Assembly (NCBI GenBank): GCA_002428995.1
Contig: DIYJ01000004.1
Span: 1 to 64,000 of the forward strand
DNA length: 64,000 bases
Source of the DNA: Flavobacteriales bacterium UBA6057
GTDB lineage: Bacteria > Bacteroidota > Bacteroidia > Flavobacteriales_G > Salibacteraceae
Direction: 5' to 3'
In this document: positions 35,321 to 44,374 of the stretch, piece after piece
How the letters are laid out: each line of letters starts with the position of its first letter
Numbering within the stretch: the first letter of the stretch is position 1
The notes under the pieces: model-generated
Databases searched by the model: none
What the model was told of the DNA's origin: nothing
The model's input: the letters and a program-made list of their open reading frames with translations, nothing else
Translations under genes and position numbers: made by a program

Positions 35321-36703
35321 TCAGTTCTTGAGGAACTGGGTATTTTGAGCTGGCTGCCCTGCTGATTGGATGCGCAGCATATAATGACCTGAAGAAAGGA
35401 ACGACACATCGATGCTTTCCAGGTTTGAGGGCACATCAGATTGTTGATATACGGCTTTTCCATCCATGGAATAGATCGCAATGGAGTTGATTTCCATGTC
35501 TGACCTGCCTTGGATGAAAAGCTGATTGTATGCGGGATTTGGATATACCAACAGCTCCGCTTTGTTGATGTATGAAACTCCGGTAGGATCATTGGAAATG
35601 GTAATAACAGCCTCGCCCGATACCCCGGAACCATCGTTGGCCGTAGCAGTAACGGTAACGGTTCCCACGGCCGTTCCGTTGAGCAGTCCACCGTTAGAGA
35701 TAGTACCTGATCCCGTTCCATCGCTTACGGACCAGGTGATCGATGGATCGGTAGCATTTACGGGAAGCACAGTCGCTTCCATCTGAAGGGTTCCGTTCAG
35801 CGTGGTGATGCTCGAAACCCCGTTCAGGCCTTGAACGTTGATGGCGCTGACTGGAAATACGAGATCCTGATTTGAGATGGTAATCACTGCATCATCGCTC
35901 ACTCCTGAACCGTCATTGGCAGTGGCTGTAACGGTTACCGTGCCGTTTGAAGTGGCAGTCAGGAGACCATTGTTGGAAATGGTGGCGGCTCCTGTTCCGT
36001 TGCTTACCGACCATGTAACGGTTGGATCCGTAGCATTTCCCGGAAGCACTGTTGCTTCCATCTGCAGGGTTCCGCCCTGTGTGGTAATGGTGGATGCTCC
36101 GCCTTGTCCTTGCACTGCAATCGAGGCGACTGCCACGTTTCCATTTCCGTTGCCAACATCTCCGGCTTGGATGGCAGCGTTGGGAGTATCGTCATAAGCG
36201 TAAGACTTTATCGTCAGGGTCAGGTTGTTGTCAAGCTCAATGAGTATCCAACCAAAGTGTGTGTTGCCATTCAACTGGAACTGCACTCCTATGTAGCGAT
36301 CACCGAGTCCTTGAAAGTTGTTATCATCTAAGTCTCCCGGAAGAGGCTCGGGAAAGGTGAATTCCCAGCTTCCGGTAGCATCAATGACCGTGTTCATGGT
36401 CAAAGGTTCCACGTAGGCCCCACCCGCGAAGTTGTAGGTTCCTGTAGTTTGAACGAGGTAGTTCAGTGGGTCGGCAGCAGTGACATGCGTGAACCACGTG
36501 TTGCCTCCAAAGTCATCCCAGCGAAAGTTGAATTCCTCTGTTCCGTCATTGTTGAAATCAATAGGTGCGAAGCCATCGTCCCATCCAGGGTTTGGATTCA
36601 GCGTTGACGAAATGTCTGCGATGTCTGTGTAGACAACGGCTCCTTGAGATGGAGTTGCCGTGAACAGTGCCAGCATAAGTATCAGTGTAAAATAGAGCCT
36701 CAT
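35321..36703 (-). CDS. Secreted protein with two Big2-like Ig domains and T9SS sorting domain (460 aa)
   Basis: Signal peptide (MRLYFTLILMLALFTATPSQ). The first 185 residues form an unrecognised beta-rich domain with aromatic clusters (FNFRWDDFGGNTWFTHV, GWILIELDNN). Two tandem bacterial Ig-like (Big2) domains follow (about 191-280 and 285-372), nearly identical to each other (both contain TLQMEATVLP, TDPxxTWSV and TVTVTATANDGSGVS). The last 75 residues are a type A sorting domain (LLVYPNPAYNQLFIQGRS, YSMDGKAVYQQ, SSGHYMLRIQSAG). It should be on the cell surface. Function unknown. Confidence 0.88.
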   Translation of the reverse strand: MRLYFTLILMLALFTATPSQGAVVYTDIADISSTLNPNPGWDDGFAPIDFNNDGTEEFNFRWDDFGGNTWFTHVTAADPLNYLVQTTGTYNFAGGAYVEPLTMNTVIDATGSWEFTFPEPLPGDLDDNNFQGLGDRYIGVQFQLNGNTHFGWILIELDNNLTLTIKSYAYDDTPNAAIQAGDVGNGNGNVAVASIAVQGQGGASTITTQGGTLQMEATVLPGNATDPTVTWSVSNGTGAATISNNGLLTATSNGTVTVTATANDGSGVSDDAVITISNQDLVFPVSAINVQGLNGVSSITTLNGTLQMEATVLPVNATDPSITWSVSDGTGSGTISNGGLLNGTAVGTVTVTATANDGSGVSGEAVITISNDPTGVSYINKAELLVYPNPAYNQLFIQGRSDMEINSIAIYSMDGKAVYQQSDVPSNLESIDVSFLSSGHYMLRIQSAGQPAQNTQFLKN

Positions 36704-37217
36704 AAAATTTGATTGTTAAGTGAATTGTGGATCATTTGAGTTGGGATTTAGACGGCATGAGAAAGGAGGGTAGCCTTTGAATTCTAACTGCTAATTGGAA
36801 TCGGAAAAAAGCCATGCTTTTGGCGTGAAAGCAAAGGCTGCGTCAGGATTTGCCGGTTTTGAATGCCTGCTCAATCCAAGAATGGAATCGGTCTAAAACG
36901 CAGTGCGTTTGTTGTTCCATTTTGCTCTTGTCTGACTCACGAGCCTCAAATGGATAGAAGCGAGCGATGGGAGGGTAGATTTAGGACTCAAAACCTCTTT
37001 GGTGTTGTACGGCATTAGAGTCCAATTCAGCAGACGAAAAAAACGACTTTGCTTTTCTCTTTCTGCTTGGACTCTTATGGATTGCCAAGGCATTGTGGAC
37101 AAGCAAATTTTTTAAAGTTCATTCTCGGATGTCTGAAAAAATTCAAATGTTCGCAGTCTATTTATTAACCGTGACTTCGGTACCTCGGAAGCTGAAGGCA
37201 ACAAATCAAATTACACC
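36704..37217. other. Intergenic region with a bipartite hairpin
   Basis: Over 500 bases between divergent T9SS genes (35321 minus, 37218 plus). A nested inverted repeat lies at 36810-36839: outer AGCC/GGCT and inner TGCTTT/AAAGCA around a seven-base loop. No T-run follows. No gene was accepted here; a 69-codon frame at 36893-37102 looks random. Confidence 0.4.
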
Positions 37218-38957
37218 ATGCGTGTTCAATTTTTTATTGCCCTGATTGCTCTGGGGCTTTTTTCTACTCCCGGTTCCGGGCAGTATTTCAACAAGGATTA
37301 TTCCTTCGGTATTAACAGTGATGAAATCTATGGCAGCGAGGCTACGTTGCAATCTACGATTGCGGTGAGCGAAACTGAGATTGTATCAGTGGGCTACATC
37401 CAGGAGGATAACCCGAGAGGTTTCAACGACATCGTGGTGATGAAGCTGGTAATAGCTACCGGTGACGTCATTTGGTCGAGAAGGATCCATCGTGAGAATG
37501 TGGACGAGCGCGCCCTTTCTGTCACTCTGGGCTACGATGAGGAGCGCGTCATCATCGTTGGCAAGGCTCAACGAAGAAATGACCTGGGCAACTGGGATGC
37601 GTTTGTAATGAAGTTTAACCACGAGGTGCCATCCATCAATTGGGTCACTACCATCGGTGCTGAAGTGTTGAGTGAGGAGTTTACATTGGTGGAGAAGACT
37701 TTCCCAGCTCCCTTGTCTTTCCTGGGTGATGATTACTTCCTGGTGGGCACCTATAAGCACAATAGATGGCATGATCACGTGCTTTTTGCTGCCTCTGTAA
37801 GTGATGATGGAACGGTAAACTGGTCAAACTACTACGCCTTGGACGATGTCAATCCAAAATTGAATGACCGTCCCTATGGTATGGCGCAAAATCCATACAC
37901 GAGGATGTTTACCGTGGCTGGAACAAGCTACGAAGACGAGCGCCCCTCAAATATCTTTACCATTCAGTTGAATCCGCAAAATGGTGGTATTGTCGCACCC
38001 TATAAACTCTATGATGTCGAAGATAGGAACGAGTACGGTGGAGGAATATGTAACCTGAATTTCAATGGAGGTAACGACCTGGCGCTGGTTTATACCACAG
38101 ATAATCCCAGGGTGCGATTTGGGGTTAATTCAGCGATTACCGTCCTGAGACTGAATGGAAACCGAGATGTGCTGTCTGCTCATTACTATTGGCAGCCAGG
38201 ACAAGCAGAAAACAAAGGACTTTCAATTCATCAAGGGCTGATAGAGGACCTTTCGTATGATGTTTTTACCAACACAACTAGCCATTCTGGCTCCGGAAAT
38301 CCAGGTTTTATGAACGTGAACCAGACCGGTGGTGCTAACCTCTATTCGCTGCTCTATAATTTCCCTTCAGCGAACACTAAAGAGGCCCTGCATATGTTTC
38401 CGATGGGGTCCGATTACATTGCCAAATCTTTGGTTAAGAATAACAGATATACAGGCTTATCATTAAAACGCATAAGAATGGACGGTGGTACAAATTGTGC
38501 GGTAGAGAGTGAAATGTCACATACGGGCTGCGAGCCGACAACCCGTGTCATTCCCTTTCTAGCCTTTCAGCACGGAAGCGTGGATGAGATCGAGTTTGAG
38601 GTTGAGCCATTGCCTGGTGAGATGGTTGGTTGTGGTGGGAGCCCAAGTAGCTCCTTCAAGAATGATGAAGAAGCTGCTACGAATGCGGACGCTGCCCTCA
38701 ACTTTGACCTTTATCCTAATCCCTTGGTTGAAGATCACGGAGCACTCATGATTCGCCACAACGTTCAGGAGGAAATCACTGTAGAGTTGGAAGTCTACAA
38801 TGCGCTCGGACAGCAGGTTTATGTTGGTCAGGAAGTTTTGAATGCGGGTGGTGATCAGTTCAGCATTGATGCAGATCAGCTTTCAAAAGGAATGAACTGG
38901 GTGGTCCTGAAATCAGGAGATCAGATTCTGTCTGAGTCCAAGGTGATGAAGCAATAA
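37218..38957 (+). CDS. Secreted protein with T9SS type A sorting domain (579 aa)
   Basis: Signal peptide (MRVQFFIALIALGLFSTPGS, cut near GSGQ). Body with propeller-like strands (VMKLVIATGDVIWSRRIH, VMKFNHEVPSINWVTTIG, DGTVNWSNYYALDD). C-terminal type A sorting domain from about 497: FDLYPNPLVEDHGALMIR, YNALGQQVYVGQ and SKGMNWVVLKSGDQ, ending KVMKQ. Same plan and length as the 11428 protein. A strong terminator (38984-39018) follows. Surface location predicted, role unknown. Confidence 0.87.
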   Translation: MRVQFFIALIALGLFSTPGSGQYFNKDYSFGINSDEIYGSEATLQSTIAVSETEIVSVGYIQEDNPRGFNDIVVMKLVIATGDVIWSRRIHRENVDERALSVTLGYDEERVIIVGKAQRRNDLGNWDAFVMKFNHEVPSINWVTTIGAEVLSEEFTLVEKTFPAPLSFLGDDYFLVGTYKHNRWHDHVLFAASVSDDGTVNWSNYYALDDVNPKLNDRPYGMAQNPYTRMFTVAGTSYEDERPSNIFTIQLNPQNGGIVAPYKLYDVEDRNEYGGGICNLNFNGGNDLALVYTTDNPRVRFGVNSAITVLRLNGNRDVLSAHYYWQPGQAENKGLSIHQGLIEDLSYDVFTNTTSHSGSGNPGFMNVNQTGGANLYSLLYNFPSANTKEALHMFPMGSDYIAKSLVKNNRYTGLSLKRIRMDGGTNCAVESEMSHTGCEPTTRVIPFLAFQHGSVDEIEFEVEPLPGEMVGCGGSPSSSFKNDEEAATNADAALNFDLYPNPLVEDHGALMIRHNVQEEITVELEVYNALGQQVYVGQEVLNAGGDQFSIDADQLSKGMNWVVLKSGDQILSESKVMKQ

Positions 38958-38983
38958 GCCTCATCCAGATTTATGATAAAATC

Positions 38984-39018
38984 AAAAGCCGGTGTCCCGC
39001 CCAGGGCACCGGCTTTTT
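38984..39018 (+). terminator. Rho-independent terminator after the 37218 gene
   Basis: Long stem AAAAGCCGGTG / CACCGGCTTTT, with the inner bases extending the pairing past a one-base bulge, followed by a run of T (39014-39018). It is 27 bases after the stop at 38957 and 16 bases before the convergent 39035 gene's stop. Confidence 0.9.
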
Positions 39019-39034
39019 GTTGGGTTCTGTTGTT

Positions 39035-39583
39035 TTATTCAGAATCCAGGTATCTCTGGTACCACTCAACTTCATTGGGATTCTGACTGGAGAAAATGAT
39101 CTCCGCTGAGTCGCCCACTTGATATTCCCAGGCACTCAGCATACCATCCCATGTTTTTCCATCGTGTGTGTATCGGAAGCAGAGGTCGTGTCTTGAGTTT
39201 CGTCCGGTTATTTCGGTTTCAATCAACACCTTCTGCACAATGCCATACTTCTCGATCTGCTCGTCATGGTATTTCCCGGTGAAGTGATAAAAGGCGACAA
39301 TCGCCAGCACAAAGGGCGCAACAATGGCAATGAGTGCAACGCTGCGAAATGAATACAGCACCAATTTGCCTTTTTCCTTCAGATGTACTTCTGCCTTTTC
39401 GGCACTTATCAGAGGGTGATAAACCATGAGCGCAAGGCCTCCCAGTATGGTCACAAAGGCTGTTACACCCTTCAAGCCCATGAGAAACCCACCCTGTGTG
39501 ATGCTGGTGAATACATGATATGCCAGCATTTCTCCCAAGACGGTAACCGCGACTCCCAAAAGTGTGACCAGTACTTTTTTCAT
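39035..39583 (-). CDS. Membrane protein of unknown function (182 aa)
   Basis: Three to four membrane segments in the first 120 residues (VLVTLLGVAVTVLGEMLAYH, FVTILGGLALMVYHPLI, VALIAIVAPFVLAIVAFYHF) are followed by a soluble C-terminal part with ITGRNSRHDLCFRYTHDGKT, GDSAEIIFSSQNPNEVEWY and a charged end, loosely like DUF3592-type domains. Function unknown. Its ATG is at 39583. The next minus-strand gene (39770) is 186 bases upstream and the hairpin at 39737 lies between. Confidence 0.75.
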   Translation of the reverse strand: MKKVLVTLLGVAVTVLGEMLAYHVFTSITQGGFLMGLKGVTAFVTILGGLALMVYHPLISAEKAEVHLKEKGKLVLYSFRSVALIAIVAPFVLAIVAFYHFTGKYHDEQIEKYGIVQKVLIETEITGRNSRHDLCFRYTHDGKTWDGMLSAWEYQVGDSAEIIFSSQNPNEVEWYQRYLDSE

Positions 39584-39736
39584 GATGCTTCGGTTTTCGA
39601 ACCAGATTCAAACCAATCACTGGTTCGGGTTCAGAAGGATGCGCTTTGTTGCTGCACCAAAGATTTGTGCAGAAGATAAACGCTGCACCAATGCCTAACA
39701 AACTGATTCAAAGGGATGTTGCTTACCGCCTACTAA

Positions 39737-39757
39737 CCGGCCTTCTAAAAAGGCCGG
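39737..39757. terminator. Hairpin after the 39770 gene
   Basis: Perfect eight-base arms CCGGCCTT / AAGGCCGG (39737-39744, 39750-39757) with loop CTAAA, 13 bases past the stop of the 39770 gene on the minus strand. There is no clear T-run, so termination is likely but not certain. Confidence 0.6.
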
Positions 39758-39769
39758 CTAGCAATTGGT

Positions 39770-40441
39770 TTAAGAAGAGAAGGGAATGCAGATCGGTTCC
39801 CTAACTAAACACACTCCTGAACGAGTAATTCTGACCGATGTACCTGCATTCCCTTTGACTAGTTCTGATGATGGGTAGCTCTCCGCAGCTTTGCCAGATT
39901 GATCTATCCATAGCTGTGCACCGTCTTTCCGTAGCTTTAAGACCAGTACGTCATTTTCTGAGAACGTTCCGATTTCCTTGGGTAGGGTTAGTCTGTTGCC
40001 TTCTTTTTCTGGATAAAAGTCTATGTAGTAGGTTTTTTCTGTGTCATGATCCGTGGAGCCAGCTGTCGTTTCCTGTCGACCTAGCTCTATGATCAATGAC
40101 GAATTGGTGGTGTTCTCAGGCTTGTTCTTGTTTGTGCCTCCCATTCCCACTGCTTCCTCGGGCTTGAACGATGGCTGAGGAATGGCGTAGCTGACACCTG
40201 GAAAAGAAATGTAGTGAGGGGAGCTTTGCCGCGAACCTGAACTTGTACTGCGGTCAGCGTCTTCATAATCCTCCACGATGCGCATCAGGGCGGTTTGTCC
40301 TAAAAAAAGAACACTCACAAGAATCAGGAAAACCATGGGAGGAAAAGGGCCTTTCAACGCGTTGTATTGAATGATGTTGCTGTAAAACGAAGTGTGTGCA
40401 AGCTCTTTTGCATACACAAACCTCCGCATCAGGCTCTGCAC
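39770..40441 (-). CDS. Single-pass membrane protein of unknown function (223 aa)
   Basis: One membrane helix (PPMVFLILVSVLFLGQTALM, about 34-53) separates a short N-terminal part from a long polar region with a Ser-rich linker (about 64-72), NKNKPENTTNSSLIIELGRQ, and a C-terminal beta-rich part ending VCLVREPICIPFSS. The topology is ExbD-like but no ExbD motif is present, so I do not assign it. It diverges from the hybrid kinase at 40552, with 110 bases between that must contain both promoters. Confidence 0.7.
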   Translation of the reverse strand: MQSLMRRFVYAKELAHTSFYSNIIQYNALKGPFPPMVFLILVSVLFLGQTALMRIVEDYEDADRSTSSGSRQSSPHYISFPGVSYAIPQPSFKPEEAVGMGGTNKNKPENTTNSSLIIELGRQETTAGSTDHDTEKTYYIDFYPEKEGNRLTLPKEIGTFSENDVLVLKLRKDGAQLWIDQSGKAAESYPSSELVKGNAGTSVRITRSGVCLVREPICIPFSS

Positions 40442-40551
40442 AGAGTAGAGTAATAGTGCTTAATCAATCGTTAGGTATAAACCCTCAATTTCCCCTTGTT
40501 TTCTTTACGTAATATACCCACGATTGTATCTTGAAGATCGAATAGAGTGGG

Positions 40552-43224
40552 ATGAATAGAATTGTTGTTTGCCTTGTTGTGCTTATCGTCTGTGCACAAC
40601 AAGGGTGGGCCAGCGCGGACAGTTTGAGGACTATTTGGGAAAACCAGGCGGAGACAGATAGCGTGCGCATGGATGCCGGAGTGAAGTGGGCGAAAAAGAT
40701 CGTGCTGGAGGATGCTGATAGTGCAGCTAAAATTTGCCGACAAATCCTCCATCTGAGCAATGGTCGATATCCCAAGCTACGTGCACAGGCTATGGATGGG
40801 ATTGCATTGAAGCACTCTTTCCATTACCAGAGTGATAGCGCTATGCACTACGCAAACCTGGCGCTGGAAGAAAGCCGTGCATGTGGCGATACTGCGGGCA
40901 TCATCAAATTGAACGTAACGCTTGCAAATGAGTTGTCTACTCTTTCCCGGGATTCCGCAGCCATAGAAGTATTGCAGGAAGCCGCCCGGTTGGCGAGTGA
41001 GCTGGACGATGCGGATCTGATGAGTATGGTCGCGACTACGCTTGTAAAGTCATACTATGCTGTCGGTGATTCTGAGGCCTCGTTCCGGGAAGCTCTTCGT
41101 GGCTACAAATTCGCCCAGCAGTCGGGTAATACAAAGTATACCGCGATGTCGGCTATCCAGCTGGCCCAGCAGTATAAGATCAGGGGGGAGCTGCTTCAGT
41201 CCATCGAACTGAATCTTGAAGCCGTAGATATTCTGGAGAAAAGAAACGACCTCTACAATGCCGCCATGGGTTACCATAACCTGGGACATATTTATGAGGG
41301 CATTCAACAGTATGAGAATGCATTGGAATGTTATTCGAAGATCATAGACATAGCGCAGAAGTTCGAATCGGAATACATCCGAGCTATCGGTAGTTACAGG
41401 ATTGCCTCTATATTCCTGGAGATCAATGATCTGGATCAAGCACTTTCCTATGCGCTTGAAGCATGTGAAATCTATGAAAGGAATGGTGCGGATGGAGATC
41501 TAGCACCTACTTATGGCACACTAGGTTACGTTTACCTGAGACGCGGGAACATTGATCAGGCGATTCGTCAATTTGATAAAGGCCTGGCCATTAAAGAGAA
41601 AACGGGTGAGAATATCCAGATGACAGATCTTTTATGTGGCCTTGGTGCTGCCTATTATGAGAAAGGGGACTGCCAAAGCTCCTTGCAATATGCACAGCAG
41701 GCTTACAGTCTTGCGCAAAACTTTGGACTGGATAACTACATATACAAAGCTTCATTTTACCTGCAGAAGTGCTACGCTGAAGCGGGGAATTACAAAAAGG
41801 CCCATGACTATGCGATCCGGATGTCTGAGGCCAGGGATAGCTTAACTGCTAAAGAACAGCGACAGGCGGTACTGCGGAAGGTGTATGAGTATGAATATGA
41901 ACAAAAAGCAGCTGCAGACAGCCTGGCTGCGAGCGAGGAGAAGCTCAGGATGGAACTTGCACACCAGGAAGAAATTGATGCCAATGCAAGAACTAGGAAT
42001 ATCCTGTTTGGAGCAGGAGCGCTGTTGCTTCTGATTGCCGGTGGAGGATGGAGCAGGGCAAACTTGATTCGTAAATCGAATAAGCGTTTGAAAGAAGCTC
42101 GGGATCGTGCAGAAGAAAGTGAACGATTCAAACAGCGATTCCTGGCCAACATGAGCCATGAAATCCGAACTCCCATGAATGCAGTGCTAGGGATGTCTCA
42201 ATTGACTCTCGATACAGAACTCAGCGTCAAGCAGCGAGGATACCTGGAGGCCATTAAGAACTCCTCGGAGAACTTGCTTGTGATTGTGAATGATATTCTC
42301 GACCTCAGCAAGCTGGAGCAAGGAAAGCTCACACTCGAAGAGGTGCCCTTTAGCCTGCGTGAGCGGTTCAACATTGTTCGCGAAACCCTGGAGTTTAAAG
42401 CGGAAGAAAAAGGATTGAGCTTTCGAATTGAAATAGATGATCAGGTACCGGAAGTGGTCATGGGTGATCCGGGACGCCTGACTCAGGTAATGCTGAACCT
42501 CGTATCCAACGCCATCAAATTCACCGAAAAGGGAGGTGTCCACATCAAAGCTGAACAGCAGCCAAACCATCGCATCCGTTTTTCTGTAAGAGATACTGGC
42601 ATTGGTATTCCTTCGGAGAAGCAAGCACAGCTTTTCCAGTCTTTCCAACAAGTGGACAACAGTACCTCAAGGAAGTATGACGGTACAGGACTGGGATTGG
42701 CCATTTCCAAAGATCTTGTAGAACTCCAGGGAGGAAGTATTTCGGTGCAAAGTGCCGTAGATGCAGGTTCGGTGTTTGCTTTTGACCTGGAGCTGCCTCC
42801 TGCTAAATCTCAAAGTCGACCAAGTCATTCAGAGGATGTGTCACCGGACTTGTCCGGTATAAAGGTGCTGGTGGCAGAAGACAATGTTTACAACCAAATG
42901 GTGATTGTTGACACACTCGAAAACCTCATTGACCGGGTGGAAACAACGCTGGTCGAAAATGGGCAGCAAGCGCTGGACCTTATGGATGAGCAAGACTTTG
43001 ATGTGGTACTTATGGATGCACACATGCCGGTGATGGATGGAATAGAGGCTACCCGGTACATAAGATCTCAGGACAATAACACACCCATTATCGCTTTGAC
43101 AGCCAGTGTTCTCGATGAAGAGATCAACAGTTGCCTTGAAGCTGGAATGAATGACTCATTGCCAAAGCCATTCCAGCGTGAAGACTTGCTAAGGATTCTT
43201 GGCGGCTATTATGCTTCAGAGTAG
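40552..43224 (+). CDS. TPR hybrid sensor histidine kinase with receiver domain (890 aa)
   Basis: Signal peptide (MNRIVVCLVVLIVCAQQGWA), TPR repeats (about 60-430; for example YHNLGHIYEGIQQYENALEC), coiled coil, one membrane helix (about 484-499), coiled coil, HisKA with His536 in FLANMSHEIRTPMNAVLG, HATPase_c with N box LNLVSNAIKFT, G1 DTGIGIP and G2 GTGLGLAIS, and a C-terminal receiver with Asp822 in VVLMDAHMPVMDG and Lys in LPKPFQ. A hybrid kinase needs an HPt protein to pass phosphate on. One is encoded three bases downstream on the opposite strand, with a NarL regulator, so a complete relay is present. The two transcripts must overlap at their 3' ends. Confidence 0.93.
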   Translation: MNRIVVCLVVLIVCAQQGWASADSLRTIWENQAETDSVRMDAGVKWAKKIVLEDADSAAKICRQILHLSNGRYPKLRAQAMDGIALKHSFHYQSDSAMHYANLALEESRACGDTAGIIKLNVTLANELSTLSRDSAAIEVLQEAARLASELDDADLMSMVATTLVKSYYAVGDSEASFREALRGYKFAQQSGNTKYTAMSAIQLAQQYKIRGELLQSIELNLEAVDILEKRNDLYNAAMGYHNLGHIYEGIQQYENALECYSKIIDIAQKFESEYIRAIGSYRIASIFLEINDLDQALSYALEACEIYERNGADGDLAPTYGTLGYVYLRRGNIDQAIRQFDKGLAIKEKTGENIQMTDLLCGLGAAYYEKGDCQSSLQYAQQAYSLAQNFGLDNYIYKASFYLQKCYAEAGNYKKAHDYAIRMSEARDSLTAKEQRQAVLRKVYEYEYEQKAAADSLAASEEKLRMELAHQEEIDANARTRNILFGAGALLLLIAGGGWSRANLIRKSNKRLKEARDRAEESERFKQRFLANMSHEIRTPMNAVLGMSQLTLDTELSVKQRGYLEAIKNSSENLLVIVNDILDLSKLEQGKLTLEEVPFSLRERFNIVRETLEFKAEEKGLSFRIEIDDQVPEVVMGDPGRLTQVMLNLVSNAIKFTEKGGVHIKAEQQPNHRIRFSVRDTGIGIPSEKQAQLFQSFQQVDNSTSRKYDGTGLGLAISKDLVELQGGSISVQSAVDAGSVFAFDLELPPAKSQSRPSHSEDVSPDLSGIKVLVAEDNVYNQMVIVDTLENLIDRVETTLVENGQQALDLMDEQDFDVVLMDAHMPVMDGIEATRYIRSQDNNTPIIALTASVLDEEINSCLEAGMNDSLPKPFQREDLLRILGGYYASE

Positions 43225-43227
43225 CGC

Positions 43228-43551
43228 CTAAGCTGACGTGTCAATTGCTTGGAGTGAATCAGATAGCTGATCCATCAATTGCTCCACTTTTGACTTACAT
43301 GATTCCATTGCTGATCTGGAGTCAGAGCATGTTTCAATCTCGTTTGCCAGTGTCCATAGATCTTCAAAACCCATGACCGTGAAAAGGGGTTTGGCTGAGT
43401 GCACGATGATTCGGATTTCGGCAAAATTTTCTTCCCGCAGTGCGTTTGCCAGCGCAGAAATATTGTGGGTTGTCGCTTCTTTATACATGGAAATGTAAAC
43501 CGCCATACGCGTTTCATCTCCATTAGTCATTTGCCGAAGCTTGTCAAACAT
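43228..43551 (-). CDS. HPt (histidine phosphotransfer) protein (107 aa)
   Basis: I start it at ATG 43551, which overlaps the stop of the NarL regulator by eight bases, although the frame stays open further. The 107 residues are helical and contain an HPt-like motif: IRIIVHSAKPLFTVMGFEDL, with phosphoacceptor His51 and a Lys three residues later, then TLANEIE. The usual AHxLKG is here VHSAKP, so it is somewhat divergent, but position, size and helical pattern support the call. It would take phosphate from the receiver of the hybrid kinase and give it to the NarL regulator. Its stop faces the hybrid kinase stop with three bases between. Confidence 0.82.
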   Translation of the reverse strand: MFDKLRQMTNGDETRMAVYISMYKEATTHNISALANALREENFAEIRIIVHSAKPLFTVMGFEDLWTLANEIETCSDSRSAMESCKSKVEQLMDQLSDSLQAIDTSA

Positions 43552-44191
43552 CAACAAGCTTGTTCTGGATGGCATACACCACAAGGCCAGCTGTGTTTCG
43601 CACACCGCTTTTGTCCATGATTCGAACACGATGGTTCTCAATAGTCCTTGGACTTAGAAATAGCTTCTCAGCAATTTCCTGGGTCGTGTATTCTTCACAG
43701 ATGAGCTGCAACACCTCTTTTTCGCGGGCGGTTAATTGTTCAGCCTGGTTGAACGAGGGTGAAATGGCGTCCTTACCGGCCAGTTTTGTGAGCATCGCCT
43801 GTGACACCAGGTCATTGAAATAGAAGCCTGTTTCATGGATGGATAAAACCGCCTTTTCCAGCTCTTTCGTGTCCGCCTCCTTGAGCAAATAACCTCTCGC
43901 TCCAAGTTCCATCAACGAAGCAATGAGGGTCTGTTCCTTGTTGCTCGATACGATGATTACTTTTACTTCCGCCTTCTTCTTGCTTAACCTTTCGATTGTT
44001 TCGATTCCGTTCATCAATGGCATCTCCAGATCGATCAAGGCGATGTCTACACCGCTCCCTTCGTACTGATCAATAAAATCTTTCCCGTTGCCGCATTCCA
44101 AAACAACTTCCATTTCTGGTATTCCGGCAATGACAGACAAGAGTCCTTCCCGGAACATGCTGTGATCATCTACAAGTGCTAATCGAATCAT
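43544..44191 (-). CDS. NarL/FixJ-family response regulator, output of the phosphorelay (215 aa)
   Basis: Receiver with DDH (8-10), phosphoacceptor Asp54 in IALIDLEMPLMNG, IVSSN and Lys in GYLLKEAD. LuxR-type HTH: QLTAREKEVLQLICEEYT and LFLSPRTIENHRVRIMDKSG. It is transcribed before, and overlaps by eight bases, the HPt gene. With the convergent hybrid kinase this makes a His536-Asp822-His51-Asp54 relay. The presence of the HPt in the regulator's operon rather than in the kinase's is unusual. Confidence 0.92.
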   Translation of the reverse strand: MIRLALVDDHSMFREGLLSVIAGIPEMEVVLECGNGKDFIDQYEGSGVDIALIDLEMPLMNGIETIERLSKKKAEVKVIIVSSNKEQTLIASLMELGARGYLLKEADTKELEKAVLSIHETGFYFNDLVSQAMLTKLAGKDAISPSFNQAEQLTAREKEVLQLICEEYTTQEIAEKLFLSPRTIENHRVRIMDKSGVRNTAGLVVYAIQNKLVDV

Positions 44192-44374
44192 TTAAAGCGC
44201 ATACTTTCCTTCCTGACGTGAGAACGAAGGATTTGTTACTGGCGTTTGACGCAAACTTTTGTTTTTCTGAGCAAACTGCGCTGCTCATGGACTTGGGGTG
44301 TGATTTGTAAGGCAGAGAGTCGTACAGATCCTGAACAGAATAGTACGCCAAAGTGATGTATGATGGACCTCTGT

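Noticed and set aside
36893..37102. Minus-strand 69-codon frame
   Set aside because: No hydrophobic or domain pattern, no leader or terminator; looks like chance in an intergenic region.
39770..40441. ExbD-like energy transducer
   Set aside because: Single helix and soluble tail fit only in topology; the conserved Asp and family pattern were not seen, and no ExbB/TonB neighbour exists.
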